Source of the DNA: WFZT01 sp964571845
Lineage (GTDB): Bacteria; Hydrothermota; Hydrothermia; B15-G9; WFZT01
NCBI GenBank assembly: GCA_964571845.1
Contig: CAZNDM010000007.1
Location: forward strand, 1-28,344
Reading direction: 5' to 3'
DNA length: 28,344 bases
The number at the start of each line of letters is the position of its first letter. The stretch's first letter is position 1. The position numbers and the translations under genes were made by a program. Below, piece after piece: positions 16,001-26,600 of this stretch. Below the pieces are notes generated by a model. That model was not told the DNA's origin. It searched no databases and saw only the letters and a program-made list of their open reading frames with translations.

Positions 16001-16057
16001 AGCCAATCCTGATATCAGTCCCCCGATAATCAGTACTTTCACGAGTTTAACCTTCAT
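13028..16057 (-). CDS. Secreted jelly-roll/CARDB protein with FlgD-like sorting domain
   Basis: This is a 1009-residue exported protein. A signal peptide covers about 1-21 (basic start, hydrophobic core, cleavage after AFA). Three pairs of modules follow. Each pair has a jelly-roll MAM/cleaved-adhesin or choice-of-anchor-J-like domain (about 70-232, 340-508, 622-790), recognisable by FEGT..PPTGW and the WYIDDF/EWYIDNV end motif. Each is followed by a CARDB-like Ig module (about 236-336, 514-615, 794-905). Residues 920-1009 form a FlgD-Ig/type IX-like domain: NPASGPVTIAFDV, VFDISGRAV, LRWDGTTVNGKKVAGGIYF, LKKLVIL. A surface or released adhesin/binding role is inferred; no catalytic motif is seen. 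The ribosome site AAAGGAGG precedes the ATG. Confidence 0.82.
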   Translation of the reverse strand: MKVKLVKVLIIGGLISGLAFAGYHAPEPGDPAKEAMYQKFKQPPINPFSRSRIRTGSSRLPGKLEKGYLINESFEGTEFPPTGWTTEVVSGYYDWNRNLGTSHPSGYPAHSGNYLAVYKSYYASTGSNARLITPEISLTFGANPELSFWMFHDNGYMYSHDSLVVEIKVYNGGWPSDWTRLEKYERYNSAGDMWVEHTIDLSPYYGQTIMIAFHAFSGYGNDIHIDDVSINVDVPNDAGVSAILSPAGTYLLGSSVEPVVEVTNFGTAANTFDVTVEIGSYSATQTVSLDAGAVDTVHFPLATLNQSGVVNVVAYTSLAGDMVPGNDTLTTTIYVLNDLVDFEGTNGNFTADPSSGAWEWGVPTAGPDSAHSGTNCWGTVLDGNYENSAVWFLYTPSMRVVGDDPSISFYHWYEIETYFDGGNVQISTDGGNTWTLIEPVGGYPYSYVSALGDAGFSGYLSDWSQVTFDLSGIVSNGDIFQLRFVFASDGSVNRNGWYIDDFGLCNIEFFTPSYDVAASALPGLNDFYSLNDTITPMVEVQNLGNTAADFTVTYTILKSGQNVYSNSMPVSLNPGSVDTVEFPPFVLNSSGIYTVTAIVDYPLDVVPENDTVNGGFFAPDEVETFDYCLFPPLGWSVYSIGDTVNSYGERPTWRLWTDTTSYGHGDPYSGCSIWHNDDNVQDSCNDWIVKGPIYVADPNAAIAFYQSGYYVSMIMYHGIWISTEGPDPRVNNFTELVDLSSYVPGNMSWSLVGPLTELGAYAGDTVYIAFVYHGDYDDEWYIDNVMLIGAYTMPNDVIVGGFPIAGGDTLSAGATTLYTYVMNPSTSPGPLSFRLNARVTHNGMVVYNQYTTVANLNPGELRQVFFSPDFVPFESGEYIYTLDAMVSNDPTTVNNVVTDTFYVDLYGGQAGETRVPRVFALRNITPNPASGPVTIAFDVARSSNVELKVFDISGRAVASLVNGVMNPGRYVLRWDGTTVNGKKVAGGIYFIEYRAGDFKALKKLVILGD

Positions 16058-16084
16058 AACAAAACCTCCTTTTTATACGAAATT

Positions 16085-16119
16085 AAAAAAGGGTGGTCAT
16101 CTTTGCGATAACCACCCTT
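16085..16119 (-). terminator. Classical intrinsic terminator after the PorV-OmpA gene
   Basis: On the minus strand AAGGGTGGT (16119-16111) pairs with ACCACCCTT (16097-16089) across a 13-nt loop with partial further pairing. It is followed by a run of T (CCCTTTTTTAATT). It lies about 33 nt after the stop of the upstream gene and before the ribosome site of the next. Confidence 0.8.
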
Positions 16120-16151
16120 CAATCGTCACAGAAGCTCATCTCCTTAATTCA

Positions 16152-17621
16152 TTATTGATTCGCAGGCCCATTAACAATCACCACAACCCTGCGATTTTCA
16201 ATACCGGAGAATCCGGGACCCTTCCTCGGAGTAAGTAGATTTTCCTCTCCCTTACCAACCACAACAAGATTCTCTGCAGGTATTCCCATTTCTACAAGAG
16301 CTTTCTTAACTGCTTCTGCCCTTGCGAGTGATAACTTATAATTGTACTCCTCTGATCCTGCTGGATCAGCGTGTCCTTCAAGAATTATCTTCTTTCCCTT
16401 GTAATACCTTCTAATAATATCGGCAATATCGGCAACCTTTGTAAACTCTGACGGAGGAATTACGGCACTGTTGAACGGGAAATGAATTTCAGGAAAGTGG
16501 ATAATTTCTTTCTCAGTGACAATCGTCTTAACAGGCATCTTCGAACAGATCTTCTTGAGTTCGTCGAGCTTAAAATTGATATCAGTAATATCTTTTTCAA
16601 ACTTGTCCATCCTCTTTTCGAGCGCAAGTACATGATCCCACTGGTCATCAACTATTCTTACAGGACCGGGTTTCTTTTCTGGACCAAGAAGTGCCATTGA
16701 AAGAGTTACACGATGAACTCCATCGTTCATATCCTCTCCGTAGTCCACATAGGCATAATCAAGTGAGAAGTTACCAGTTTTGAAGCCAAGGCCCGCGGTT
16801 TTCTTTGCCTCATCAATATCATAACCACCAGCTCTGTAACCAGCGCGAAGGGCAACCATCTTTTTGATCCATATTTCAAGTCCGCCCGAATACCTGAGGT
16901 CCTGGTATGTCGGATACTGAACTTCTGCGGCAAGGTTTACATCAAATATTGAAAGGTTCAGGAAATTAAGTGCAAGGCCGCCGCGGAAGTTCAACGGTTG
17001 AGCTCTATATGTTGCACCCTCGTCAAACCTTATGTGGTTTCCAATGTTCTGGACTACAAAACCAAGGCTCAGGAAAATATTGTCCTTCAACGAAATGTAT
17101 GGAACAAATGCACCAATGTCACCAGCAAGAGCACTGGTTATGTATCCTGCATAATCGAAGTGCTCAATTTTTGCATTTAAGCCCAGTGCAAGGTATTTGT
17201 GTACTCTTGCAGCATATCCAAAAACGAGGGACATGTCATAAACATGCGCTTCAGTTTCCTCAATGATATTGTTTCTGACAGGAATAAATGTTCCAAGATT
17301 GTTGTACAAAATTCCACCAGCGAAATAGCCATACCTTGATGGGAATCCAAGGGAAATATAGCTCTTGTAGGTATCGTAAATCCACTTGTTGTGGGTTGCG
17401 GAGAAATAGGGTTTATTCAGGAAAGCCATAGTCGCAGGATTGGTAAGAAGTCCATTTGGATTAGGAATTGCGGACAGAGCTTCTCCCATGGCCACCTGAT
17501 AAGCGATGATGGGAACCTGAAATGGTGTTACCACAGCAGTACCTGAATTCTCACTGACAGCAAGAAGCGGACTTGAAATTATTGTCAGAGCCAAGGCCAA
17601 TGATTTAATAATTCTTTTCAT
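16152..17621 (-). CDS. PorV/UPF0164-like outer-membrane barrel fused to OmpA domain
   Basis: This 489-residue protein has a signal peptide at about 1-21 (MKRIIKSLALALTIISSPLLA). Residues 35-310 look like a beta-barrel of the PorV/UPF0164 type. It opens with GEALSAIPNPNGLLTNPATMAFL, the family's 'asymptomatic start, many Asn-Pro-Ala' pattern, followed by alternating aromatic strands. A coiled-coil linker covers about 320-365. An OmpA-like peptidoglycan-binding domain occupies 370-489: GHADPAGSEEYNYKLSLARAEAV (D419 and R434 match the diaminopimelate-contacting Asp and Arg) and ENRRVVVIV. PorV is the cargo shuttle/attachment protein of type IX secretion; the OmpA part would tie it to the cell wall. 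Both neighbours carry FlgD/type IX-like C-termini, supporting a role in their export or anchoring (inference). Confidence 0.78.
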   Translation of the reverse strand: MKRIIKSLALALTIISSPLLAVSENSGTAVVTPFQVPIIAYQVAMGEALSAIPNPNGLLTNPATMAFLNKPYFSATHNKWIYDTYKSYISLGFPSRYGYFAGGILYNNLGTFIPVRNNIIEETEAHVYDMSLVFGYAARVHKYLALGLNAKIEHFDYAGYITSALAGDIGAFVPYISLKDNIFLSLGFVVQNIGNHIRFDEGATYRAQPLNFRGGLALNFLNLSIFDVNLAAEVQYPTYQDLRYSGGLEIWIKKMVALRAGYRAGGYDIDEAKKTAGLGFKTGNFSLDYAYVDYGEDMNDGVHRVTLSMALLGPEKKPGPVRIVDDQWDHVLALEKRMDKFEKDITDINFKLDELKKICSKMPVKTIVTEKEIIHFPEIHFPFNSAVIPPSEFTKVADIADIIRRYYKGKKIILEGHADPAGSEEYNYKLSLARAEAVKKALVEMGIPAENLVVVGKGEENLLTPRKGPGFSGIENRRVVVIVNGPANQ

Positions 17622-17628
17622 ATCTCAT

Positions 17629-17652
17629 CTCCTCCCTTCTTAAAGGGAGGAG
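17629..17652 (-). promoter_or_regulatory. Alternative hairpin covering the ribosome site of the PorV-OmpA gene
   Basis: CTCCTCCCTT (17629-17638) and AAGGGAGGAG (17643-17652) form a perfect 10-bp stem with a 4-nt loop. On the mRNA one arm is the GGGAGGAG ribosome site of the PorV-OmpA gene. The other arm is part of the 3' side of the hairpin at 17647-17675, so the two structures exclude each other. Regulation by this switch is inference. Confidence 0.45.
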
Positions 17653-17675
17653 GGGCGGCGAAGCCGCCCCTCCTC
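17647..17675 (-). terminator. 13-bp GC-rich hairpin after the giant protein gene
   Basis: GAGGAGGGGCGGC (17647-17659) pairs with 17663-17675 around a 3-nt loop (TTC on the minus strand). It begins 5 nt after the stop of the giant gene. No U-tract follows; the next bases lead directly into the ribosome site of the next gene. It may be an attenuator or mRNA-end stabiliser. Confidence 0.6.
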
Positions 17676-17680
17676 ACATT

Positions 17681-20600
17681 TTATCTTACTATTAAGAGCT
17701 TGCTACGATAAACCTTCTCTCTTCCGTTCTCTTGCGTCTTAATCATCACGATGTAGAGGCCTGGTGCAACCTTCTTACCTGCTTCGTTCACGAGCTTCCA
17801 TACATAGACATCATTGGAACCTGTGATCGCTGGCAACACTACCTTCAACACAACATCAGCAGCCATGTTCATAATTGTAAGCGTAGGCCTGTATCCAATG
17901 TCTCCGGTGTAACCGATCTTCACAGAACCACCCTTAACAGGGTTGTCACTGAAGCTGATACCCTGATCAGAGCTAACATCGACCACCAGTAAGATGGAAT
18001 CAGATGGTGTTCCACTGACACCGGCAACTGAGATCCAGCCTGAGTAAACTCCACGATACACATGCTTGGGCAGGTCAACTCGCACATCCACAGATGCAGA
18101 ATCACCTCTTGCAATACTATCAATGATTGACTTTGTGAAGGACACATAGGTTCTCGGTATAATGGAACCATTGGTGCTTACAAGATCGCTCACCGTCTTC
18201 ACATAGAGCCCTCTGATGTCTGTGTTACCGGTGTTCTTTACATAGAAGGTTCCGGTGAGAACCTCACCCTCTTTTCCACTAAGGTTAAGACTGTCAGCAG
18301 GAATATCGATGACTTCATGTGCAAGCACAGTTACCTGGAGATCAAATGTGTCTGCAACGCCAGATGCAGCATCTGTAACGATCACCTTACCGAGGTAAGT
18401 ACCCTCGACCTGGTTGGCAGGTACAGCGACAACCACTTCACCCACACTGAATCCACCTGAGGCAATCGTAGACGCGAGGCTCCTGATCGTTACATTTGCA
18501 GCAGGTATGGTGAATCCACCAGCAGATACGAGATCTGTCGCAGTTGCACTCACAGATGTGAGATCAGCGTTACCAAATGGATCAGGATCAACATTCATTT
18601 CGGCGCTGTTCGGGTTAACAACCTTGAAGTGCAGGCCAGATACGGTATCTCCGACATTGGCTGTGTATGTCATCGTATTTCCTGTCAGGTTCATCTCGTT
18701 GTCGGCAATATCAAGGTCATAGGATGGTGTTACCGTAACCGCAAGTGTGAGATCAGCTGAGACGCTACCAGCGTTAATCGTTACTGTACCGTAGTAAGTA
18801 TCAGCAAATGTGCCGGCAGGTACATTGATTCTCACACTCACAGTAGCTGTGTCATCCACCGCAATGAGTGCAACTGTTGCAGGTTCAAATGTGATCTGGT
18901 CAGCGGCAATCACTGCTCTTGTTCCAACAAGGTTACTTGCAGAGAAGGAGATATTGGTAAGATCAATGTTTCCAACATTGGCGACTTTGAATGTAGTAGA
19001 TGCGACTGCGCCATGAGCTGTGGATGCGCCAACAGTATCTTCAACTGCAGCGACACCTGGTGTTGCATTAACTGTGAGCTCAATGTCAAATGTATCACTT
19101 GCAACCGCTGCACCATTGGCGTAAGCAGTGGCGATAACTGTTCCACTGTAAGGTCCGGCGAGGACATTAGCAGGTATTGTTACGGTTACCTGCCAATCGA
19201 CACCCTCACCAGAGTTAATTCCAGGAATGGTTGCTATACTTACATTTGTAGCCGGTATTGTGGAGTCAACCAGTGTCTTTCCGCCCTTATCAAGACCCTT
19301 TCCACTGTAAGCAAGGTCACCTGTTACCGTGAAGACGACACTATCAAGGTCTGCATTACCGAAGGCATCAGGATCAGCATTCATCGCCGGACTATTCGGG
19401 TTGAGTGCTCTGAAGTATGCATCAACAGTCTGACCGAGATCACCCGCGCCAAGATTGACAGTTCTCTGTACTATATCGAGGTCATAGGACGGCGTAACAG
19501 TTACATGGATAGCTACTCTATCATCAACGTTTCCGTTGGTAACTGTGACAAATCCGTAGTAATCAGTTGCATAGGTTCCCGCAGGCACATGGATGTTAAC
19601 AGTTACCGTCTCTGCCTGACCAACTCTGAGCTGTGTGATACTTGTAGGATCAAATGTTATGTTGGCGGCATTGATTACATGATTGCCTCCAACAAGATCG
19701 GAAGATTCAAACTCGATATCGTTAAGATCAATGTTACCGTAGTTCCTGACCGTGAAAGTTGCAGTTGCAACTGCATCGTGTCCAACTGTAACAGACACTG
19801 TGTCAGGATACGCCCTGATGTTCTCAACCGGTTTAACTGTGAGCGCAAGCGTGAAGGTATCGACCGAGACAGTGTCTGTACCGCTGAAGGCATAAGCGAC
19901 TACCTGGCCTTCGTAGTTACCCGCCACAACGCTACGAGGTACAACCACACTTACCGGCCAATCAACACCTTCACCGGAGCCAAGATTTGTTATTGTTGCA
20001 ATATGGACATATGCACTGCGGATTGAAGAGTCGGCCTTGGCTCCATCTTTGAGTGTGCTTCCTGTGAATTCGAGATCACTTATTGCAAATGTAACGCTGT
20101 CAAGGTCACTGTTTCCGAATGGATCTGGATCGATATTCGTTGCCTGACTGTTGGGGTTAACCGCTCTAAAGAGTCCTCTACCTGTATCACCAAGCGCAAC
20201 CTGTCCAAGGTTAACAACTGTTTCCGCGATATCAAGGTCATACTCAGGTACGATCTCGACTCTGATGGGTACATTATCGTCAGGTCTGCCATCGTCGTCG
20301 TGGACATTGATTACACCCACATAGACGCCGGATGGTGTTCCAGGCTGCACTCTAACCTTGATAGCTACATCCACGAAGCTACCGGAAACGAGAGTATCGA
20401 TGAACTGAGGTACGAAAAGAACATTGGAGGCAGGAATGACTCTGTTGTCAGCAGACACGAGATCTGTGACACTAAACTGGATATTTGCAAGATCAGCGTT
20501 ACCAGGACCATCTGGATCCGGGTTAGCACTCGAGGCATTCGGGTTCCAAACTCTCATTGCGTCGAGCTGAATAAGTGTATCCTGCGCTCCGCCGGTACCA

Positions 20601-23600
20601 GAAATCAGGGTGTTCTCAATGTCAATATCTTCAACTGCACCGACAACAACTCTGAGTGTGAAGCTATCGCCAACTGCAGCAACTGCGTCTGCTGCTCTGA
20701 CAACAGCTTCGTAAACACCTGCTGGCTGCCCGGATGGGATGTGGACATACACATCCACAAGGTCACTTCCGCCAGATGTCAGCGCCGAAGCGCCATTTAT
20801 TGTTACACTGTCAGGTAATATGAACTCAAGATGATCAGCGGTCCAAAGTGTATCGATTGTGTAAGTGATATTTGAAAGGTCAGCATTACCAAATGCATCC
20901 GGATCAACGTTATTGGCATCACTATTCGGGTTAATAAGCTGGAAGAATCCATGCACGGTTTCACCAAGATCTCCGCTAAGTACCATGAGGTTACCAGTCA
21001 GGTTACCTTCGTTGTCTGCAATATCAAGGTCATAAGATGGATTGACCGTGATCTGGATAGAGACGGTATCAGAAGGATAACCGTCATCATCGTAAACCCT
21101 GATGGTACCTGTATAAGTTCCTGCATGCTGACCCGCAGGCACCAGGACCGTAGTTGTCACAGTGTCATTCGCACCTATTGGCAGGTATCCAATGTGTGAA
21201 GGATTGAATGTCACTGCACTTGCAGGAATCACATAGGTTCCATTGTAGAGGTTTGTAACCTCGATCTGAAGATTATCAACTGCTACATTACCAGGACCAT
21301 CAGGATCCGGGTTATTGGCATTATCCGTATTCCAGACCACGAATTTAGTCAGTGTCACACTCGTCCCATGATCACCAGCACCCTGAACGAGGGTGTTTTC
21401 TATGTCTATGTCTTCTGTCACACCAACATTGACCTTCAGCAGGAAGGTGTCGGCAACGTTCTCTGTACCGTCATAGACCCACACATAACCTTCGTAAAGT
21501 CCACTCGGTTGATTGGCAGGAATGTTAACTGTAAGTGTTGCACTGTAATAAGATCCAGAGCTGAGATTAGACGGCACATTCGAAGAGATATTTGTAGCAG
21601 GGATTGTGTGTCCAACATTATCCGTGAGATTGGTTGCATCGAAGACAAGGTTCGTAAGATCAACATTACCCGGACCATCACCAGGATCAACGTTGTTACC
21701 ATCTGTATTCGGATTGTAAACCGCAAATCTCGCTGTTACTGTCTGGCCCTGCTGACCATTGAGGTTCATTGTGTTCGCAGACAGATTCTCGAGATTGTCT
21801 GCGATATCGAGATCAGCAACTTTATTTACATTCACAACAAGATGGACAGTATCGGATGGCCATCCATCGTTATCCCTTGCAGTAATGGTTCCCTCATAAC
21901 TGCCAGTGTATGTCCCTTGTGGAACCTCAACGTATACGTGAACCGTATAGGACTGACCAGATTCAAGCATATCAATGGTTGGAGGCGTGAAGTGGACAAG
22001 GTTACCCGGTATCTCATGTCCTGAACCATCAGTTAACTTGGTAGCATAGAACTCAATGTTCGTAAGATCAGAGTTACCGTTGTTATTTACAGTAAACGTT
22101 GCCTCAGTGGAGTAAGATCCATGATCTGCAGTAACAGTCACACTGCTTTCTGTAATATCAATTACCTCGTTAGAACCAACGGAAACAACGATCTGGAAGC
22201 TATCTTCATCTACAGGGACGCCGCCTTCACTATCCGTAAGTTTAATCCAGCCCATGTAAGTGCCGTATGCCTGAGCAGGTCCGATAACAACTTTCACAAG
22301 GACATTGACTGCCTGACCTGAGGCAAGAGTTGTAGGTAGACCAACGAGCGATACACTGTCGTGGTAAAGTGTATCCGTTCCACTGATCAGATCTGTAATT
22401 GTGGCGGTTATGTTGTTGAGATCAGCATTTGCTGGTCCATCTTCCTCATCCACATTGGAAGCGACAGAATTCGGGTTCACTATCCTGAAGTAACCAGCGA
22501 CTGTGTCATTCACATTACCTGCAAGACTCATGGTGTTTCCGACAAGATTCTGCTCGTTGTCACTGATGTCAAGGTCGTAAGTAGGATTGACAGTCACGGT
22601 GATAGGTACATTATCTGCAGGATAACCGCCATCCGCAAATGCAGTTATCGTTCCATTGTAATTACCAGCATAAGTTCCGAGCGGTATAATGATGTGTGTG
22701 GTCACTGTAACAGTCTGACCCACATCGAGCTCGGAAACCATGTTGGGTTCGAAAGTAACATTACCTGCTGGTATCCTGTTGTTAGGATCAAGCACAAGAT
22801 TTGTGCTGTAGAACTGGATACCATAGAGTGGTGCATTTCCGTTGTTGGTTATGTCAAATGTTACTGTTAATTCACTATTGTGGTCACCAGATACAGAGAT
22901 GGAAGCGTTTGTAATGTCGAGGGATCTCTGTGGACCAACTTCAACTTTGATCCTTACAGAGTCGGATACGCTTCCAGGTGTACCTGTGATCTTGATCCAG
23001 CCATAGTAATCACCATACGCCTGTCCAGCCGGTATATCCACAACCACAGGTACGTCTGCGAAATCACCACTATTTAGTACAGCAGGAAGCGTGACAGTAA
23101 TAGCAGAGCTTGGCATTGAGTCACTATGATCAGCAGTGTAGAGGTATGCACTAACCGTCGCTGCAAGAGCAGTAAAGTCTGCATTTCCAAATGGATCTGG
23201 ATCAACATTCATCGCCTCACTGTTCGGGTTCACCACCCTCACAACTGCTGTGTCAGAATTGCCTGGTGTATTGTTGAGAGTAACAACATTCCCGAGCACA
23301 TCGCCAGCATTATCTGCTACGTCAAGGTCGTATGCAGCATTGACCGTCACATTGAGGGTAACTGTCGCACCTGGATATCCATCATCATCCATCACTGTTA
23401 TCGTTCCACTGTATGCTCCCGCATACGTTCCCGCTGGCACGTGCACCCTGATCTTCACATCGCTGTTCGCTCCACTCGCCAATGTAATACTTGCTGGATC
23501 AAACTCTATGTTCTCTGATGTTATGTAATGACCTGATCCATCACTCAGGTCTGTTACTGTAAATGTTATGTTGTCAAGCGTATTGTTTCCTGTATTGGTC

Positions 23601-26600
23601 ACTGTTATTGTCGTTGAATCTACTGATCCATGATCAACTGCAATCGCCGCCGGTACACTCACCGTCAGACCCTCTACTGGTCCAACTACCACTCTTAACC
23701 TCACTGAATCTTCAGAACTACCTGGCACACTCGTAAACTTAATCCATCCATAGTAGTCTCCATATTCCTGACCCGCTGGAATGTTTACTATCACTCGCAC
23801 ATCTTTGCTCGCTCCACTCGCAAGCGCTCCAATCGCCTCCACTGTTACATTGGCATTTCCTATCGTATGGGCTCCATCCTGTGTACTGAGATTACTTACC
23901 GTCACATTCACATCGGTAAAGTCTGCATTTCCAAATGGATCTGGATCGACATTCATCGCCTCACTGTTCGGGTTCACCACCCTCACATAACCCGTATCAC
24001 GACCTGATGGGACATTATTAAGGGTCAGAACATTTCCAAGGACATCGCCAGCATTATCTGCCACGTCAAGGTCGTATATCGCATTAATCGTGAGTTTAAT
24101 AGTTACAGCATCTATTGGATATCCATCATCATCCAGTACCCACATTGTTCCAAGATAGACTCCGTTATGGGTCCCAGCAGGAACAGTGACAGATACCGGC
24201 AGTTTCGCTGTATCTCCAATATTAATCTGGTAAATTGTAGCATTGGAGACAGGTACGCCTTCAATGCTAATATATTCTGCATCAATTGTGTGCGTTCCGT
24301 CAGTCAGGTCTGTGGCTTCAAACCTAATTGCATCAAGCAGATTGTTCCCTGTGTTGGCAACCGATACAGAGTCAAGAGTAATAACTCCGCTTACTCCGGC
24401 ACCAAACAAAGTATCTTCAACAACATCCAGTCCCTCAACTGGACCAACCACAACCTGTACACGCACAGAGTCTGTGTCGACATCAACGGCACCACTACTG
24501 GCAATAACTCTCAGCCATCCTTCGTATATACCCTGCTGCTGTGCTGCAGGTATATTCACAATCACACTTGCATCAAAGGAAAGTCCACTATTAAGTGATC
24601 CACCAGCAGGAAGTGTGAAGTTAGTTGTGGCAAGACTGTATGCACCGTTCTGTGTCGTCAGATCTCCTGCAAGCTCAAATCTATAGTCAAAATTCGCATT
24701 TCCAAACGGATCTGGATCGACATTCATCGCCTCACTATTTGGATTGACTACTCTTACATACCCTGTATCGCTCGCGCCAGGTAGATTGTTCAGGGAGAGA
24801 ACATTGCCAAGGACGTCACCCGCGTTATCGGCTACATCTATGTCATAAGATGGATTCACCGTCACTGTTAATGGCACATTCTGAGCAGGATATCCATCAT
24901 CATCTCTGACAGTAACTGTGCCATTATATGTACCTGCAAATGTTCCGGCGGGTACATTCACATATATGGTAACATCAACGGAGGCACCGCTTGGCACCGT
25001 TGCCGAAACAGGGACAAACGATATGTTACTTGCATCAATATAATGGCTACCGAAAGTAAGATCAGTTACCTCAAATACAAGATTATCGAGTGTATCGTTT
25101 CCTGTATTGGTCACTGTTATGAATGTTGAACCTGTCTCACCATGATTGACACCAATTGCCATCGGTGTTGTGACAGTAATAGACTCAACAGGACCAACTA
25201 CAACTCTAATTCTCACAGAATCTGTATCTACGTCAGCACCAGCTCTATTAGCAATCGCTCTAATCCAACCATAATAAGTGCCATATTCCTGCCCTGTTGG
25301 TATGTTAACCGTGACAAGTGCCTCAAGGGAATTTCCGCTCTCGAGAGTTGTAGCTGCAGGAAGTGATACATTTGTTGCACTCAGTGTATAGGAAGCATCA
25401 AGTGTAGCAAGATCTCCTGCCAGTTCAAATCTTACATCGTACGCCACATTTCCAAATGGATCCGGATCAACATTTGTCGCCTCACTGTTCGGGTTCACAA
25501 CAATCACATTACCGGCATCAGACTGGCCAGGGAGATTATTAAGTGTCAAAACATTTCCTGATACATCTCCACTGTTGTCAGCAATATCAATATCGTAGGC
25601 TTCGTTGACCGTCACATTGAGGGTAACTGTGGCGCTTGGATATCCATCGTCATCCATCACTGTTATCGTTCCACTGTATGCTCCCGCATACGTTCCCGCT
25701 GGCACGTGCACCCTGATCTTTACATCGCTGTTCGCTCCACTCGCCAATGTAATACTTGCTGGATCAAACTCTATGTTCTCTGATGTTATGTAATGACCTG
25801 ATCCATCACTCAGGTCTGTTACTGTAAATGTTATGTTGTCAAGCGTATCGTTTCCTGTATTGGTCACTGTTATTGTCGTTGAATCAACCGATCCATGATC
25901 AACCGTTATAGCAGGCGGAGCTGTTACGGTTAAAGCCTCAACAGGACCCACATGGACTCTGAGGTCAAACCAATCAATTAGCTGGTATGTCCAAGGCTGA
26001 GTTGAGTCATAGGTAGAGCCTGTAAGTCTTCCAACCGCGGTAATGATAACTTTTCCTGAGAAGTCATCAGATGGATCAGCTGTAACAGGATTATGCGCAG
26101 TCCACTTCGTTGTATAAGTTCCGTAATGGGCATTGGCGGGTGCGAGAACTTTAACAGTAAATGTGTGGGAGAATTCATCACGCCAGAGTGTATCCTGACC
26201 AAACAGGACGGCAGGAATACTGTCATTAGGGTTATCTACATTGAACAGCCATAAGGTGTCGGAAATACCACCATGAGCAGGATCGAACGGATGTCTCACA
26301 TCATTATCAGGATCATACCAGGCAAGAGATTCCGCGTCCTCAGTTGCTGGTCCATCAAATGGGTCAGCATTGAGATTAGATGCTGAGGATGAGGGGTTCG
26401 CAACAACATAGATTCCGGTCGTCGAATCACCTGGAGACACATAGAGTTCCATATTGTTATCAGCGTCGATATCCTCAAGCCCCTGGACCACGTCAACATC
26501 AGGTGAGACGATAGAGAACTTGAGCCAGAAGTAATCAAAGGATCCACCTTCTATCGCCTCAACCGTTCCACCGGGTGCCGTTCCAGGAATTGTTACAGCA

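Larger units (their letters stand above)
17963..25951 (-). repeat. Alternating A/B Ig-module array (10 A, 11 B)
   Basis: A modules (about 145 residues) begin YDLDIADN..NL.GN and contain VVNPNSEAMNVDPDPFGNADL, then PAGQ.YG.YYGWI. They begin (minus strand) at 25597, 24847, 24076, 23332, 22579, 21817, 21034, 20242, 19486 and 18721, a period of 744-792 bp. B modules (about 105 residues) contain HGS..S..TITVTNTGN.TLDNI, VPAGTYAG.Y.GTITV and DDDGYP. The array starts with B1 (25951-25598, first residue V of VGPVE) and ends with B11 just before the C-terminal domain. B7 and B8 are longer because they carry an NPDPDGPGN insert like that of A modules. Confidence 0.88.

Noticed and set aside
19013..20026. 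337-codon plus-strand open frame
   Set aside because: It is antisense to the giant repeat gene. Its Cys/Ile/Ser-rich sequence is the expected shadow of biased codons in the real frame; the other plus-strand frames from 17700 to 28200 are the same.
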